DNA of 64,000 bases from Brassica napus. Taxonomy: Eukaryota > Streptophyta > Magnoliopsida > Brassicales > Brassicaceae. The stretch lies in assembly GCF_020379485.1 (NCBI RefSeq), contig NC_063452.1:13061065-13125064 (forward strand). Direction: 5' to 3'. The position numbers and the translations under genes were made by a program. Below, one piece after another: positions 20,444 through 32,470 of this stretch; the stretch's first letter is position 1, and the number at the start of each line of letters is the position of its first letter. Under the pieces are notes generated by a model, which was not told the origin of the DNA, did not search any database, and saw only the letters and a list, made by a program, of their open reading frames with translations.

Positions 20444-23400
20444 ATGAACGAGAACAAGGATGTACTCGTTGTGGACAGTGGGTCAAGCCACACGATCTTA
20501 AAAGACAAGAGATACTTCATAAACCTAACTCTGAAAAACACCAACATCTCTACCATTGCGGGTATTGCTAGTCTCATAGAGGGTCACAGCCAGGCCAACA
20601 TCCAGTTGCCTATGGGTACACATCTTGAGATATCAGATGCCTTGTATTCACCCAAATCTAAGAGAAGTCTATTAAGCTTTAAAGACATTCGAATGAATGC
20701 TTTCATATTGAAACCACGAGCGAAGGAAACAAAGAATCCCTTCAGATCATTGAAATCGTCCATGGCAATAAGAAAGTTTTAGAATCCATACCCGCACTAT
20801 CTACTGGTCTTTACCATTCTAAAGTAAGTATGATCGAGGCCAATGTCACTTTTAATAAAGAGGCAATTGACAACTTCACTTTATGGCACGACCGGCTTGG
20901 CCATCCTGGTTCGACCATGATGCGTAAACTGATCCTGAACATTAATGGCCATACCCTTAAAGAGAAACAAATTATCCCTAAGCACCTATCGTGTGTTTCT
21001 TGTTCCCAAGAGAAACTCATTTCTAGGCCATCACCAGTTAAAGTCACTAAGGAAATGATAAACTTTTTGGAAAGAATTCAAGGAGACATCTGTGGACCAA
21101 TTCACCCACCTAGTGGGACATTTCGATATTTCATGGTCCTCATAGATGCGTCCACTAGATGGTCGCATGTCTGTCTCCTCTTGACCAGAAACTTGGCATT
21201 TGCCAGGTTAGTTGCTCAGATAATTCGATTATGAGCTCATTTTCCAGATTTTCCTTTGAAGACTATACGTCTTGACAATGCTGGTGAGTTTACTTCCCAA
21301 GCGTTTAATGGTTACTGTATGTCCATGGGGGTAACTGTGAAACACTCCCTGGTACATGTACATACACATAATGGCTTAGCCGAATCATTTATAAAACGCA
21401 TACAGCTCATTGCTAGACCGTTGCTTATGAAATCAAAGCTGCCGGTTTCTGCATGGGGACATGTCGTCCTTCATGGTGAACATAAGTATTCCCCATCACA
21501 ATTGCTTACGGGTCATGAGCCAGACATTTCTCATCTTAAGACATTCGGCTGTGTCGTTTATGTTCCAATTGCTCCACCACAGAGAACAAAGATGGGACCT
21601 CAAAGGAGGATGGAGATATATGTTGGATTTGATTCTCCCACCATTATAAAGTATCTTGAGCCAACTACGGGTGATTTATTTAAGGTCAGATACGCTGATT
21701 GTCATTTCAATGAATCCGAACTTCCAACATTAGGGGGAGATAGCAGTAAAATGGTAAAAGAAATTTTATGGAATCAAACATCCATATCTTGGCAAGATCC
21801 TCGAACTCAAGAATGTGATCTAGAAGTTCAAAAGATCATACATTTACAAAAGCTAGCTAATCAATTGCAAGATTCATTTGCTGACCCGAAAAGTGTGACT
21901 AAGTCATACATACCAGCTGCTAATGCACCAATAAGAATTGATGTTCAAGAGGGACACAATCAAGTTGCTACAATGTCTAGACAATGTGTGAAACGTGGTA
22001 GACCAATAGGTTTCAAAGATAAGAACCCTAAGAAAACAAAGAAAAGTGCAGAAAATGAAACTGAGGTTGATAAGATACCAGACATGGTCGCGGCCGATCA
22101 AGCTCGTAATGTGGCCGCACCCGACTCTCTGGGTTTAGACATAACCGAACCTGATGCCATTAATGTTGCCGGCCCTGATGTGCCTAACAATGTTGCTTGG
22201 GACGCCAAGCTTCATGGTACTAATTGTCCAGATAATAATGTGATCTCAATAAACTATGTCTTGTCTGGGAAACGATGGAACAGAAAACATGTCAACATGG
22301 ATGATATATTTGCTTATGAAGTAGTACTTGAACTTATGGATAATGAGGATCATGAACCCACGTCTATATATGAATGCATGCAACGACCATATTGGCTTAA
22401 GTGGAAAGAAGCCATAAATGTGGAGTTAGAATCATTGAGAAAAAGAGGTGTATTTGGTCCAATAATCTGGACATCTCATGATATCAAACCAGTTGGATAC
22501 AAATGGGTCTTTGTGAGAAAAAGAAATGAAAATGGTGAAGTCGTGAGATATAAGGCACAACTTGTGGCACAAGGATTCTCACAGAGACCAGGAATAGACT
22601 ATGAGGAGACATACTCCCCTGTGGTGGATGCTACGACCTTCAGATTTTTAATAAGTCTGGCCCTGAGAGAAGGTCTAGATTTACGGTTAATGGATGTTGT
22701 AACCGCATACCTATATGGTCCACTGGATAATGAGTTTTAATGAAAGTCCCAGAGGGTATCAAATTGAAAAACAAAGAGAGTTCTCGAGAACAACATTGTA
22801 TTAAGTTGAATAAATCTCTTTATGGACTGAAACAATCAGGTCGAATGTGGTACAATAGACTAAGTGAGTACTTAGTGAAAAAGGGATATAGAAATGACCC
22901 TATCAGTCCATGTATGACCCTATCAGTCCATGTATTTTCATTAAGAAATTCGAAAACAAAGGATTCGTGATCATAACAGTATATGTTGATGTTCTGAATA
23001 TCCTAGGAACCTCTGGAGAGATTTCCCAAACGGTTGAATATCTTAAGAAAGAATTCGAGATGAAAGATCTCGGGAAAACAAAATTCTGTTTGGGATTACA
23101 ACTTGAGTACATAAATGATGGAATCCTTGTGCATCGAATGACATATATAGAAAAAGTACTCAAGAGGTTTAACATGACCGACTCACACCCTTTGTCCAGC
23201 CTCATGGTCGTGAGGTCACTCGGCCTGGACACTGATCCCTTCCGTCCCAAAATGGACGATGAAGATGTCCTAGGTCCCGAAATGACATAGGAGCTTTAAT
23301 GTATTTGGCAACTCACACACGACATGATATAAGCTTTGCCGTGAACCTACTATCTAGGTTTAGCTCATGTCCGACCCAAAGGCCCTGGAACGGGATTAAA

Positions 23401-23967
23401 CATGTTCTTCGTTACCTGCAAGGAACGAAAGACATGGGTCTATTTTATATTAACCATAACAAAGATGGTTTAGTTGGCTTTGCTGATGCAGGCTATCTAT
23501 CAGATCCACACAATGCTCGATCACAAACATGATATGTCTTTACACATGGAGGTACGGCCATATCATGGCGTTCCATGAAACAGACGATCGCGGCCACTTC
23601 GTCTAATCACTCGGAAATATTGGCCATTCATGAGGCCAGCCGCGAGGTCGTCTGGTTAAGGTAGATGACCCAACATGTCTGATCAGATTGTGGGATGGTC
23701 GAGTGCAAGGAACCGACCGTGATGTATGAGGACAATGCTGCGTGCATTGCTCAGCTCAAAGACGGTTACATCAAATGAGACAGGACGAAGCACATATTGC
23801 CTAAGTTCTTCTTCACGCACGAGCTTCAGAAAGCCGGCGAGGTCCATGTCGTCCAGATATGGTCCAACAAAAATTCAGCTGACCTATTCACTAAGTCACT
23901 CCCGACTTCTACATTCAGGAAGCTCACGCATCAGATTGGGATGCGTCGACTGAAAGACCTTCACTGA
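20444..23967 (+). pseudogene. Copia pol, multiply broken (copy 2)
   Basis: Segments in order: protease (VVDSGSSHTI) near 20470; pre-integrase (LWHDRLGHPG); integrase with D (GDICG), D (RLDNAGEF) and E (NGLAESF); RT 22300-23300; RNase H and C-terminus to 23967. In-frame stops or frame breaks occur near 20740-20782, 21232, 22738, 22900-22940, 23288, 23530, 23662 and 23776. The RT active site reads YVDV rather than YVDD (GTT at 22991-22993), losing a catalytic Asp. Unlike copy 1, the linker and the N-terminal half of RT (YKWVFVRKR, LMDVVTAYLYG) are present, which is how the deletion in copy 1 is recognised. Confidence 0.9.
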
Positions 23968-24109
23968 GGTTCACATCAGGGGGAGTAATACATGTTGTGC
24001 TCTTTTTCCTTCATCATGGTTTTGTCCCACTGGGTTTTCCTGATAAGGTTTTAATGAGGCAGCATCCAAAGCGTATTACGAACTCTATAGTTATGACATC
24101 CAAGAGGAG

Positions 24110-24360
24110 TGTTATAAATCATGTGATGGATGTCCATAACCGGCCCGATCCATTAGAGGCCCAATCCACATGAGAGAGAGAAGAGAGAGTCGGCCAAAGA
24201 GAGAGAGGCGGCTACTTTGTGTTTTCTTTTTTTCTTTTCCCTTTGTGTTTATGATTTGTAATCTTTCCTTTTATCTATTTTATAATTCCCTATATAAAAA
24301 AGCACACTTTATAATTAATGAAATAATAACTTGCTGATTTCAATCCTAAGTTTTACAACA
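24110..24360 (+). repeat. 3' LTR of copia copy 2
   Basis: Matches 17786-18047 with small indels. It runs from TGTTATAAATC to TACAACA and is followed directly by the ATATA target copy at 24361-24365. Confidence 0.9.
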
Positions 24361-24804
24361 ATATAACAATTTCACTTTGTTGTTTTTCAAGTCTTAGATA
24401 TCCAATAAAAACATATAACAATGTGTCACTTTAATAAACAAATAACAAGTTCAATTTCTTGTATAATAGTAATAAAAGCGATAATGATACATCTAGGAAT
24501 CAAAGTCAACAAAATGTGTAGGCACTGTACTGTCATGCGCGTGTCTTCTTTAATGTAAATAAACATTTTAAACATGAAAATCAACAACGTTTTATTTTTA
24601 AAAATACAGTTTTGTGTGTGTGTGGAAATACTCAAAAGTATAATTAAAAGGTGAGTATGATCAACATGTGAACATGAAATAATTGAAACGCCGGAATGAT
24701 TCTTATAGGGAGGGGTTAACGAGTCTTATTGAAAGATTGGGGGTTAATATCGATAGTAAAGATTGGATAGGGACATAACATGCAAAGTTATCTGATCTTA
24801 TTGT

Positions 24805-24810
24805 CACGTG
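24805..24810 (+). promoter_or_regulatory. G-box (CACGTG) upstream of the MBD-like gene
   Basis: CACGTG in the context TCACGTGTC, 91 bp before the ATG at 24901. G-boxes are bound by plant bZIP and bHLH factors; function here is inferred only from motif and position. Confidence 0.4.
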
Positions 24811-24900
24811 TCAACGATAACTTAATGTCCCGAGTTTATACTTTCTTCTGTCCAAGACACACACAAACCTCTGTTTCAGTCCTAAAATCCTCTCGCGAAA

Positions 24901-27028
24901 ATGCTCCGTCAGCTTCCGCCAACTATCACGGCGGATGAAACGCCGGAATGGCTCCCCGTCGGTTGGATTGTTCACTCTACGGCTTTAAAACGAGGTCGCC
25001 AATCTAAGGTAAAGATCTTCACTCTGTGTTGGCTTCTTTTGAGGTCTAAAGGAGAAAACTTTTATGAAAGATTTGGGTTTTGGCTTTGACTATGTAATGC
25101 ATGCTGATGTAAAAACTTTACGCAAATTTTTGGTTAGACGTACACGCATTTGAAAACGGGAAGGAAGCTCGCCACCAAGGATCAAGTGATTGAGTTCGTT
25201 AGAATGTATGAGATTCGAGAGCGCAGAGAATCCGCTATCCTCAGAAAGAAAGCACTTGTATGATCTATGATGAATGATGATGATTCAACACTTCCAAGTT
25301 TCAGTTCTTTTTTTTTTTTAAACTTTATTTCAAAGCTATATAACGTTTCTTTCTCTTGTATTCAGTTAAAGGCCTTACAAGATGAAGAGGCTGCTAGAGA
25401 AAGGGCTTCACGGCTTCAGGATGATCGAAAAGCCGATCTGGAGAGTGTTTCTTTTTGTAAAAATCCACTTTATGAGGTAGATTTATAATGGAGTAATCTT
25501 TTTTTTTTTTGTTAATTTAGACGTTTGTTGCTATCAGAAGTGAAAGATGTTTACTTTGTGTAGATAAATGACAACAACGTGTCGAGTGGTTCGAATCCAC
25601 ACTCAGAGCAAGAAGTACCACAGTGTCAGACTACTAAGGAATCTGAAGCAGCTTCGTTTGATAAAGTAGAGGAAACCGGGAGCGATTACATTGTAAGATG
25701 TTGTATTAGTTTATATTACAAGTTTTTTTGGTTTGTTTATAATCTTGTAGTATTTTTTTTTACAATTCACAACTACAAGACGTATGATTATAACACGGAG
25801 GAAGAAGATTGGTCAGATAATGAATATGTGGAGGACAAAGGTTCCCAAGAGAATGTGGAGACTTTCTCTAACGTTACCTCTTTTCCTGTAAGTTAATTTT
25901 CTCTACAGTATGTTTTCTTCTCTAACATGTAATGATGATGGGAGTTAATTTATTGTAGCTACGGTTACAACCAGAAAGGATGACGAAACTGGAGTCAAGA
26001 GCTATAACGCAATGTCTACTTGAAGGTAAATAGATAAAAGAATATTAAATACTGAGAAGTTTGTTTGGCTAGTGAAACTACCTACATCCTCTCTGAAGAA
26101 ACATTGTTTCTCTATTGCAGATGAAGAAAAGTTTCAAGAAGTTGAGACCTCAAAAGCAGCAGAAGATGGTTTGAAAGAGGCTCACTTAGTGGTAGAGTCT
26201 TTTGGAGAAGGAAACTTGCAGGATGTTGTGGTTGTTGATAAGGCGAGGGAGATCCCTGGTTTGACTGGATCGTTTACTATTGAAATCAACCTCAACTGTG
26301 AACCTCCTTTAGGTGATAGTTTGGTAGAGAAAGGCTGGAATCAAAGTGGGAATGGAGGAACAGAAACAAGAAACACTGAGATCAGAGACCAAGAAAGTGA
26401 AGAGCCTCTTAAAACTCAAGCTACACATGAAGGAACTGCTAGTAAGTTGAGAGGATCAGTCTTTGAAAAGTTCAATGCTGGATCATCTGCAGATTATCTC
26501 ATCAAAACCAATGAGCTTGGTTTAAACCCCTGTCCTGACACACCACAAGAAAAGAACGTAAGTGGCTCTAAGAAGCGGAAGAAGAGCGCTGAACCATGTT
26601 CGTCTAAGAACATTAAGAAGGGAGACACTGAAGCACAAACTGATAATCTTGGGAAAGGTAAAAGGACACCAAGAAAGCGGAAGGGAGGAAAGGGAAGTTC
26701 GAGTGAGAAAACACCTGTTGAATGGCCTGAACCGTGCCCGAACTTCCCATTTGAGCCTCTCAGAACTTCAGAGGATGATGACTCAGTAATCCGCAGGTAC
26801 CTTGAGGAATACTATACAGCTGCAGGGAGTGCTGATAGTAGTAATATACCTTTACCTGATTTTGGATTGCCTAGCTTCTCCAACATCAAAGTCTCACAGA
26901 GTGAAGAACATGATTCCAAGGAAAAGAAGTCTCCTGATCCTCCATGTGTAGTAGAGGTAGCAAGTTCAAGCGTACATTGTTGCGTGTCCATGGTTGCTAC
27001 TATGCAACAGACAGTTGCAGGGAACTAA
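24901..27028 (+). CDS. Methyl-CpG-binding-domain (MBD)-like nuclear protein
   Basis: Seven exons read by splice consensus: 24901-25008, 25138-25257, 25366-25476, 25564-25692, 25780-25887, 25959-26025, 26121-27028. The joined frame is open, 516 residues. Exons 1-2 form an MBD-like fold: EWLPVGWIVHST, a basic RGRQSK turn, then TGRKLATKDQVIEFV, matching the usual WLPxGW...TGxKxxSxxxV pattern. Exon 3 is a charged helix (LQDEEAARERASRLQDD). The rest is acidic and low in complexity. A basic patch near the C-terminus (KRTPRKRKGGKG) could bind DNA or target the nucleus; it is followed by a conserved-looking WPEPCPNFPFEPL segment. Position suggests orthology to Arabidopsis At1g63240. Whether it binds methylated DNA cannot be told; plant MBDs often do not. 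Confidence 0.75.
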
Positions 27029-27164
27029 AGACACTTCCACAAGCTCTTTAGTTTGAGCTGCCCAATGACCTTAATGTAAGAAAGCACTAGTATATATGTA
27101 GATGTATGTATGGATGTGGCTAACAAATTAGATTTGTGAAATATTTTCTTAGATAGTTTTTTCT

Positions 27165-28252
27165 AGGCCTGCGGGTTTCGTCCTAAGTCCTAACCAGCCA
27201 AACCGAACCAAAACTTTTGATTTTCGGTTTTTTTTTTATAAATAATAACTGGATTTTAATTTGCGCCTTCAAAGTGTGGGATTTTTTCAATTTGAAAATC
27301 TAATTTAATTTTTATTATAATAATTTATTGTTGTAAATCTAATAAGTTCATATTTCGTATTTTCTTATATATGTGAACTAACTATTATTTGGTTTTTTTT
27401 TAATTGTACAATAAATTATTTTAATTATATTTGAGTTTGCAAGTTTTAAATTATTGTAATCCAATTTCGATTAGTTAATTAATTTGGCTAATTTGTGCTT
27501 GTTACCAAATGATGGTAACAACACTTTTAGTGAATATGTTAAAAAAAAAGAGTGACATAACTTCGTAAATAACTTCAAAACTAATGGCAAAATCCTGTTA
27601 GGGATTCTGTATAGATAAAATTATGTTATTTTGTTTAGATTTGTGTAAAAGCATTTAAAATATTTTCAGTAAAATTCCAAAATTGATTTTTAGATTTTTA
27701 AATTACATTGGAAGTGTGTTTTTATTAAACAAACGTTTATTTGTTTTTAAATAAAATTTTGAAAATATAATTATGTTTTTAAAAATGATAGTTAATGAGT
27801 TAAATGAAAAGTAAACGTGAACATAGACAGTTGGTCCTATAAATATTTTGACATTAATTATATCTTTAAGGAGTATGTTTAAAAAAGGGAGTGGTATAAC
27901 TTTGTAAATAACTCCAAAACCAATGGTAGAATCATATTAGGGATTCTGCTTTAATAGTATAGATAAATAAACTGAGTTTTCTGAAACTAACCGAATAACC
28001 AAACCAAATTAATTAAAGTAGCTGAAAATAAGTACTATTTGAATTTAACCAAAATTGTCACAGTTTTAAATTGTACCAAAATCTAACTGACCAAAAAATC
28101 GGTTAGTTTTGGAAATAAAATTAAAACAGAAATTAAGCGAAAACTCAATCAAAACCGAACCAATTTGTTTGGTTTATTTCGGTGGGATTATGGCCAAACT
28201 CGACTATCCAAAACCAGAAATATCCTACTCGAATTAACCAAATCTGCAGGGA
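27165..28252. repeat. Composite AT-rich repeat with AAACCGAACC-type motifs, possible hAT-like MITE
   Basis: The left edge CTAGGCCTGCGGGTTTCG and the reverse complement of the right edge (CTATCCCTGCAGATTTGG) are similar. Both are followed by many AACCGAACC/AACCAAA motifs, as in hAT-type MITEs of Brassicaceae. Inside are two direct copies of an approximately 80-bp segment (near 27538 and 27876) ending TTAGGGATTCTG(...)TATAGATA, so another insertion may be nested. No clean target duplication found, so the boundaries are approximate. Confidence 0.35.
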
Positions 28253-28490
28253 TAGTCATTTTTAAGTTTACTTCTTGTCATATCCGAACATTGAAACAAG
28301 ACTGAATCAAGTACTTGACAAAAGAATCAAAATCTCAGGAGTTTTAAATCATAAAATCCAAATTGAACACAAGAGCAATAGTAATAAGAAGAAACTCTCT
28401 GAACAAAACAGTCTTTGAAAATGGAAACTCAACAGTTTATTTTCCAAGACTCAAATGAAACAGTAACACCACACATTGGTGTTAATCTCT

Positions 28491-29566
28491 TTAGTAAGAT
28501 GCCTCAGAGTTTTTCCAGCCTCCATAAGACTCCTCTTCAACCCCCCTGCTTCGGTTTTCCTAACAAATAACACACATTGTTCTTCAGCGTCACAAACTTA
28601 AACACCATTTAAAAACCTAATCAAGAGTGTTGCAAGATAATGTTTTAGTGTTTATACCGAAGGTTTGAAGGATAGTGCGATCCAGATCTCGCCTTTGAAC
28701 TCTCCATCTTTCACCACATTGTATGCACTTGGTGGGATATCTCCTTCCAAGAAGACCGGCTCCAATGGAATGCTGCATTGTTTCAAAACAACATATATCT
28801 CCTTAATTAATTAAATTCCAAAACCAATTTTCTTCTTAACTTGATTATGGTTATTATGAAGATCTTACGTTGCTTCACCAACGGGATCATCCTCTGTGCC
28901 AACATCTTTGTCAAAGATTTTGGCTTTTAGCTCTGTTGTTCCTTCAGAGACATTGAAGATAAATGTCTCATTCCATTCTGGAGTCGTGCCTTGTCCTGCA
29001 AACAAAAAGATTCATGATTATTTTCGTCTTCAAGTCTTGAAACACAAAAGGATCTTGATCGAGAGAACTTGTACCTGATGCAATGTTGCTCTTCTGATCT
29101 TGAGTCCGACAAGTGAATTGCACATAAGGATCCATGCTATCTGTTAATAAAGCCATCACCAATCAGTCAACAAATAATATGCAACCGATCTAACATCTTT
29201 GATCTGATTCTTGAGAAGAAATAAACCAGGTTTACATGTCCATAACCATCAATTAGAGATCATAAGAAGACAATGATTAGCAGAAGATCAAGAATGTTAA
29301 TTTGTGATCAAACATGAATAAAACGGATTCATCAAGATTTTAGATCTTCCACTAATTAAAACACGTGCACATATACACATTCGCAGATTTAACACGTTTC
29401 ATTCAGACAAACCCCATCAACAAAACTAGAGTTAGGGTTGTAACAAAAAATATCAGATCAGATCTTTTTTTTTGTAAAAATTATCAGATCAGATCTTACT
29501 CAGAAAATCTGTGTCTTCAAGACCTTTGGCGCTGACAAGAACAACTTCAAGAGTTCCATGAGGCAT
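28491..29566 (-). CDS. Small single-C2-domain protein (elicitor-responsive protein 3-like)
   Basis: Five exons on the minus strand: 29566-29500, 29140-29075, 28995-28869, 28772-28658, 28559-28491. The spliced frame totals 444 bp, or 147 residues. The whole protein is one C2 domain: GTLEVVLVSAKGLEDTDF (strand 1 and first loop), MDPYVQFTC, the classic TPEWNETFIFNV, FDKDVGTEDDPVGEA (second acidic loop), then KGEIWIALSF. Asp residues in both loops fit calcium-dependent phospholipid binding, so it probably acts at membranes after a calcium signal. Such proteins are described as elicitor-responsive. Length and position agree with Arabidopsis At1g63220 as I recall it. Exon borders all follow GT-AG. 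The gene looks intact. Confidence 0.88.
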
Positions 29567-30889
29567 TTTTCGTCTCTCTTTTTTTCTTCTTTCTCTTCTG
29601 CTTTGTTTTTTTTCCCGTTTAATTGTCAGAGAAAATGTGAAAGATTCAGATCCCAATAAAGAGATGTGAGGCTTTTGTCTGATTGGTTGGATTTTTAAGA
29701 AAGAAATCAAATTTGTCCTTTTCATTTCCGGATTTAGCTGTCGTGAAACAATGTGCCAGCTGTTTTTTCCCTTCTATTTTCCTTTATATTAGAGTAATTA
29801 ACAATAGTCTTTGTTGTTGAAAATATAAATCTGGATCAAACTTAAAAATATATTCCAAAACTTAAAAAACATAAATGACATTGATAGTCTTAGATGTCTT
29901 TCCTCAGGGATATTATATTATGACAAATTCAAGTGAGGAGAGCACATCCCAACTATTGGAATATTATTATTTAAAACATTTTTACTGTATCTTGAAAATT
30001 TCAAGTGGTGTCTAAAGCAAATGTACACATATTAAGAAGGTACACAATTCTATAAAGTTTATATTGTTTACATAAAACTATCATTAAATAAAATAAATCC
30101 AACCAATTAAAAAAGATGAAGTATTACATAATTGGTCACAAATATAAAATATCATTAAATTTTATCTAAAATAATGAAAGCATTACTTATTTGCAACCAA
30201 TTTTTTAAATACCACTTAAAATGAAACAGAGGGGTATTTGATAATAGGATGGAGTGGATTAACAATAATTCAACATATTTTAATTAGTGATATTAATTTA
30301 AGACAGTTTTTGAAATTTTGACATCTAAGTAAAACTTAATAAAACATTTTAGTATATTTTACTAGTTTTTAAGAAAACATTATTTGTGTAAGAAGCATTT
30401 AGCATCAAATTTTATTATTATAAATGTAAATGAAAATTTTGATATTTAAATATTTAATTAAAATTAAGATTTAACATATTTACTTAGGGGTATTAATTAA
30501 GTCTTTTTATTTGATTTTTGAGAGACAATAGTTTGGAAATACTCAATTTTTATTTTAAAAATAATCGGTATGATTATTTATCACATTTTAAATTACTTTG
30601 TTTTCAGTTATATGTGTAAAATCTTGGAAGCATTTAGCGTTAATTTTTACTGATTATTGACCAAAATTGAATAAAACAAATTTTCAAGGACTGCAGTACA
30701 ATTGTAGGTGTATGAAAGAAATGGTTGGTGTTTTGTCTGGTTAAAAAAAAACGCAAGAATCCAAGGCGGGCGGGCCAGGTAGGCAGGTACGTATCCAACT
30801 CTGAACTTAAGGATGTAAAGAGTAACCGAAGTCCTTACCTACCATTTTCCGGTCTCAGATTGGACTAATGAGTGGGGAGCACCTGGTTC
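29567..30889. other. Intergenic region between the divergent C2 and UPF0725 genes
   Basis: The pyrimidine-rich 5' UTR of the C2 gene (to about 29650) is followed by about 1.1 kb of AT-rich DNA without coding potential. The last 100 bp are GC-richer (GGCGGGCGGGCCAGG near 30765) and probably belong to the promoter or 5' UTR of the UPF0725 gene. Confidence 0.45.
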
Positions 30890-30913
30890 ATGCGATACGA
30901 GCCTGGTTCTGAG

Positions 30914-31607
30914 CAGTGCCGGCCCTGGGGTAAAACACCTAAAGCAGTGGCTTTAGGCGCCATAGCTTTATATAAAATAAGGGGCGAAAAGACTTTGTAA
31001 AGTCACATTAGCTTAGTGGTTTGAGTTCTATAAAACCAAGACTTTTAGTCAATTTGACATGAACAAATTGGTTACCTTTTCTAACAACTTATTAGTTTCT
31101 TTTACTACAACACTGTATTAAATGGTATATATTAGTAATAAATTATTTAACTAATTAAATCTTGATTATTTTTTTTGTGGGGATATTTTTTTTTTCTTGA
31201 CTCCCCCCCCCCCAATCTTCCATGTTCACGTTTTCTCCATTTCTTCATTTTTTGTAAATTTTTATATTGAATGAAAATTTATATTATATGATAATACAAA
31301 ATATCGTAAATTGGGTTCTAATATTCTCTGAGACATTTCTCAAAATGAAATTAGTGTTAATGTTAACCTTTTATCATATGTATTGCTATATTATACAATT
31401 TATGTTCTTCTTCTTATTCTTAGAATTAAGAATCAATTAAATGAATTGTCAATGGAATATTTTTTTTTGTGCAACTGTCGATGGAATACAAACTATCTAA
31501 AACGTGGTTATTCAAAGTTGATCAGCGAGAAAAAAATATTTGTCACATATATGGTGCATTATTTTTTGGATTCCCTTTAGGCACCACGTTAGTCCGGACC
31601 GGCCCTG
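30914..31607. mobile_element. Non-autonomous hAT element
   Basis: 694 bp, starting CAGTGCCGGCCCTG and ending so that its reverse complement starts CAGGGCCGGTCC, an imperfect terminal inverted repeat typical of hAT. The 8-bp target GTTCTGAG is duplicated exactly (30906-30913 and 31608-31615). No transposase inside; the body is AT-rich with a C11 run near 31203. Confidence 0.9.
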
Positions 31608-31906
31608 GTTCTGAGCCTGAGGAAAAGTGCTGCTTTCTTCCGTGCATAAGACGACGTGAGGATCAAGGACCTTTTCTCACGCCGGAAGAAGAGGAGCGCC
31701 TGTTTGAAGAACAAGTCGAGAATAGCCAGGTTTGTTTGATTTTCATCTAATTATAGGGCCTTTTGTCTAAGGAAACTAATCTTGTGATTATAATTAGGGT
31801 TTTGACATCAACTTTGAGGAGTTCAGCTGCGTTTTTAATTACGTACCAGTTGATTTCGATGAGAACTACTATTTCAAGGATACAGACACCACCAGACACT
31901 ACAAGA

Positions 31907-32465
31907 AAACACGGATAATACCGACGGAAAAACCGACCGAAAAAAATCGGTCAGGATTTTCCAACGGAATTCCGACGAAAATTTGTCGGAAATCTATTTC
32001 GGCAAATTCGTCGGAACTGCGTCGGAAAATACTGACAGACTAATTTCGTCGGTATTTGGTCATACGATCCCGACAGAAAACCGACAAAAAACTGACAAAA
32101 ATATGACCGTTGCAAAAAGTTGACACATACCGACGAAATACCGACGCAGTACCGACAATTTTGGAACTCGGTCAGAATTCCGTCGGTATATTCCGACGGA
32201 TTACCGACGGATTGAACACCCTTTCACTTCCCGATGGAATACCGACGAATTTGCAGCCGTTGCACTTCCCGACGAAATACCGACGAATTATGTAGCCGTT
32301 AGTATCCGTTTAAATTACCGACGGAACACCGACGGGTTTTGTACGTTAATTTAGCCGTTATTATTCCCGACGGAATACCGACGAATATTTGCCGTCGGGA
32401 AGTTTTCCAAATTCATTATAAATACGACCTCTCCTTCATTCATTCAAATCACAACAAAACAATAT
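31907..32465. repeat. Left subterminal repeat array of the CACTA element
   Basis: A dense array of CCGACGGAAT, TACCGACGAA and TTCGTCGGTAT variants in both orientations between the terminal repeat and the transposase ATG. In En/Spm such subterminal motifs are bound by the TNPA protein. Confidence 0.85.
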
Positions 32466-32470
32466 AAATT

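Larger units (their letters stand above)
17786..24360 (+). mobile_element. Ty1/copia LTR retrotransposon, copy 2 (heavily mutated)
   Basis: LTRs at 17786-18047 and 24110-24360 both start TGTTATAAATNATGTGATGG and end TTTTACAACA. ATATA flanks both sides exactly (17781-17785 and 24361-24365), so both ends are complete. Internal order is leader, gag, protease, integrase, RT, RNase H, as in copy 1, with clearly homologous proteins. Many in-frame stops, frame breaks and one 20-bp tandem duplication show long decay. A purine-rich stretch (CCAAGAGGAG) precedes the 3' LTR. Confidence 0.93.
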
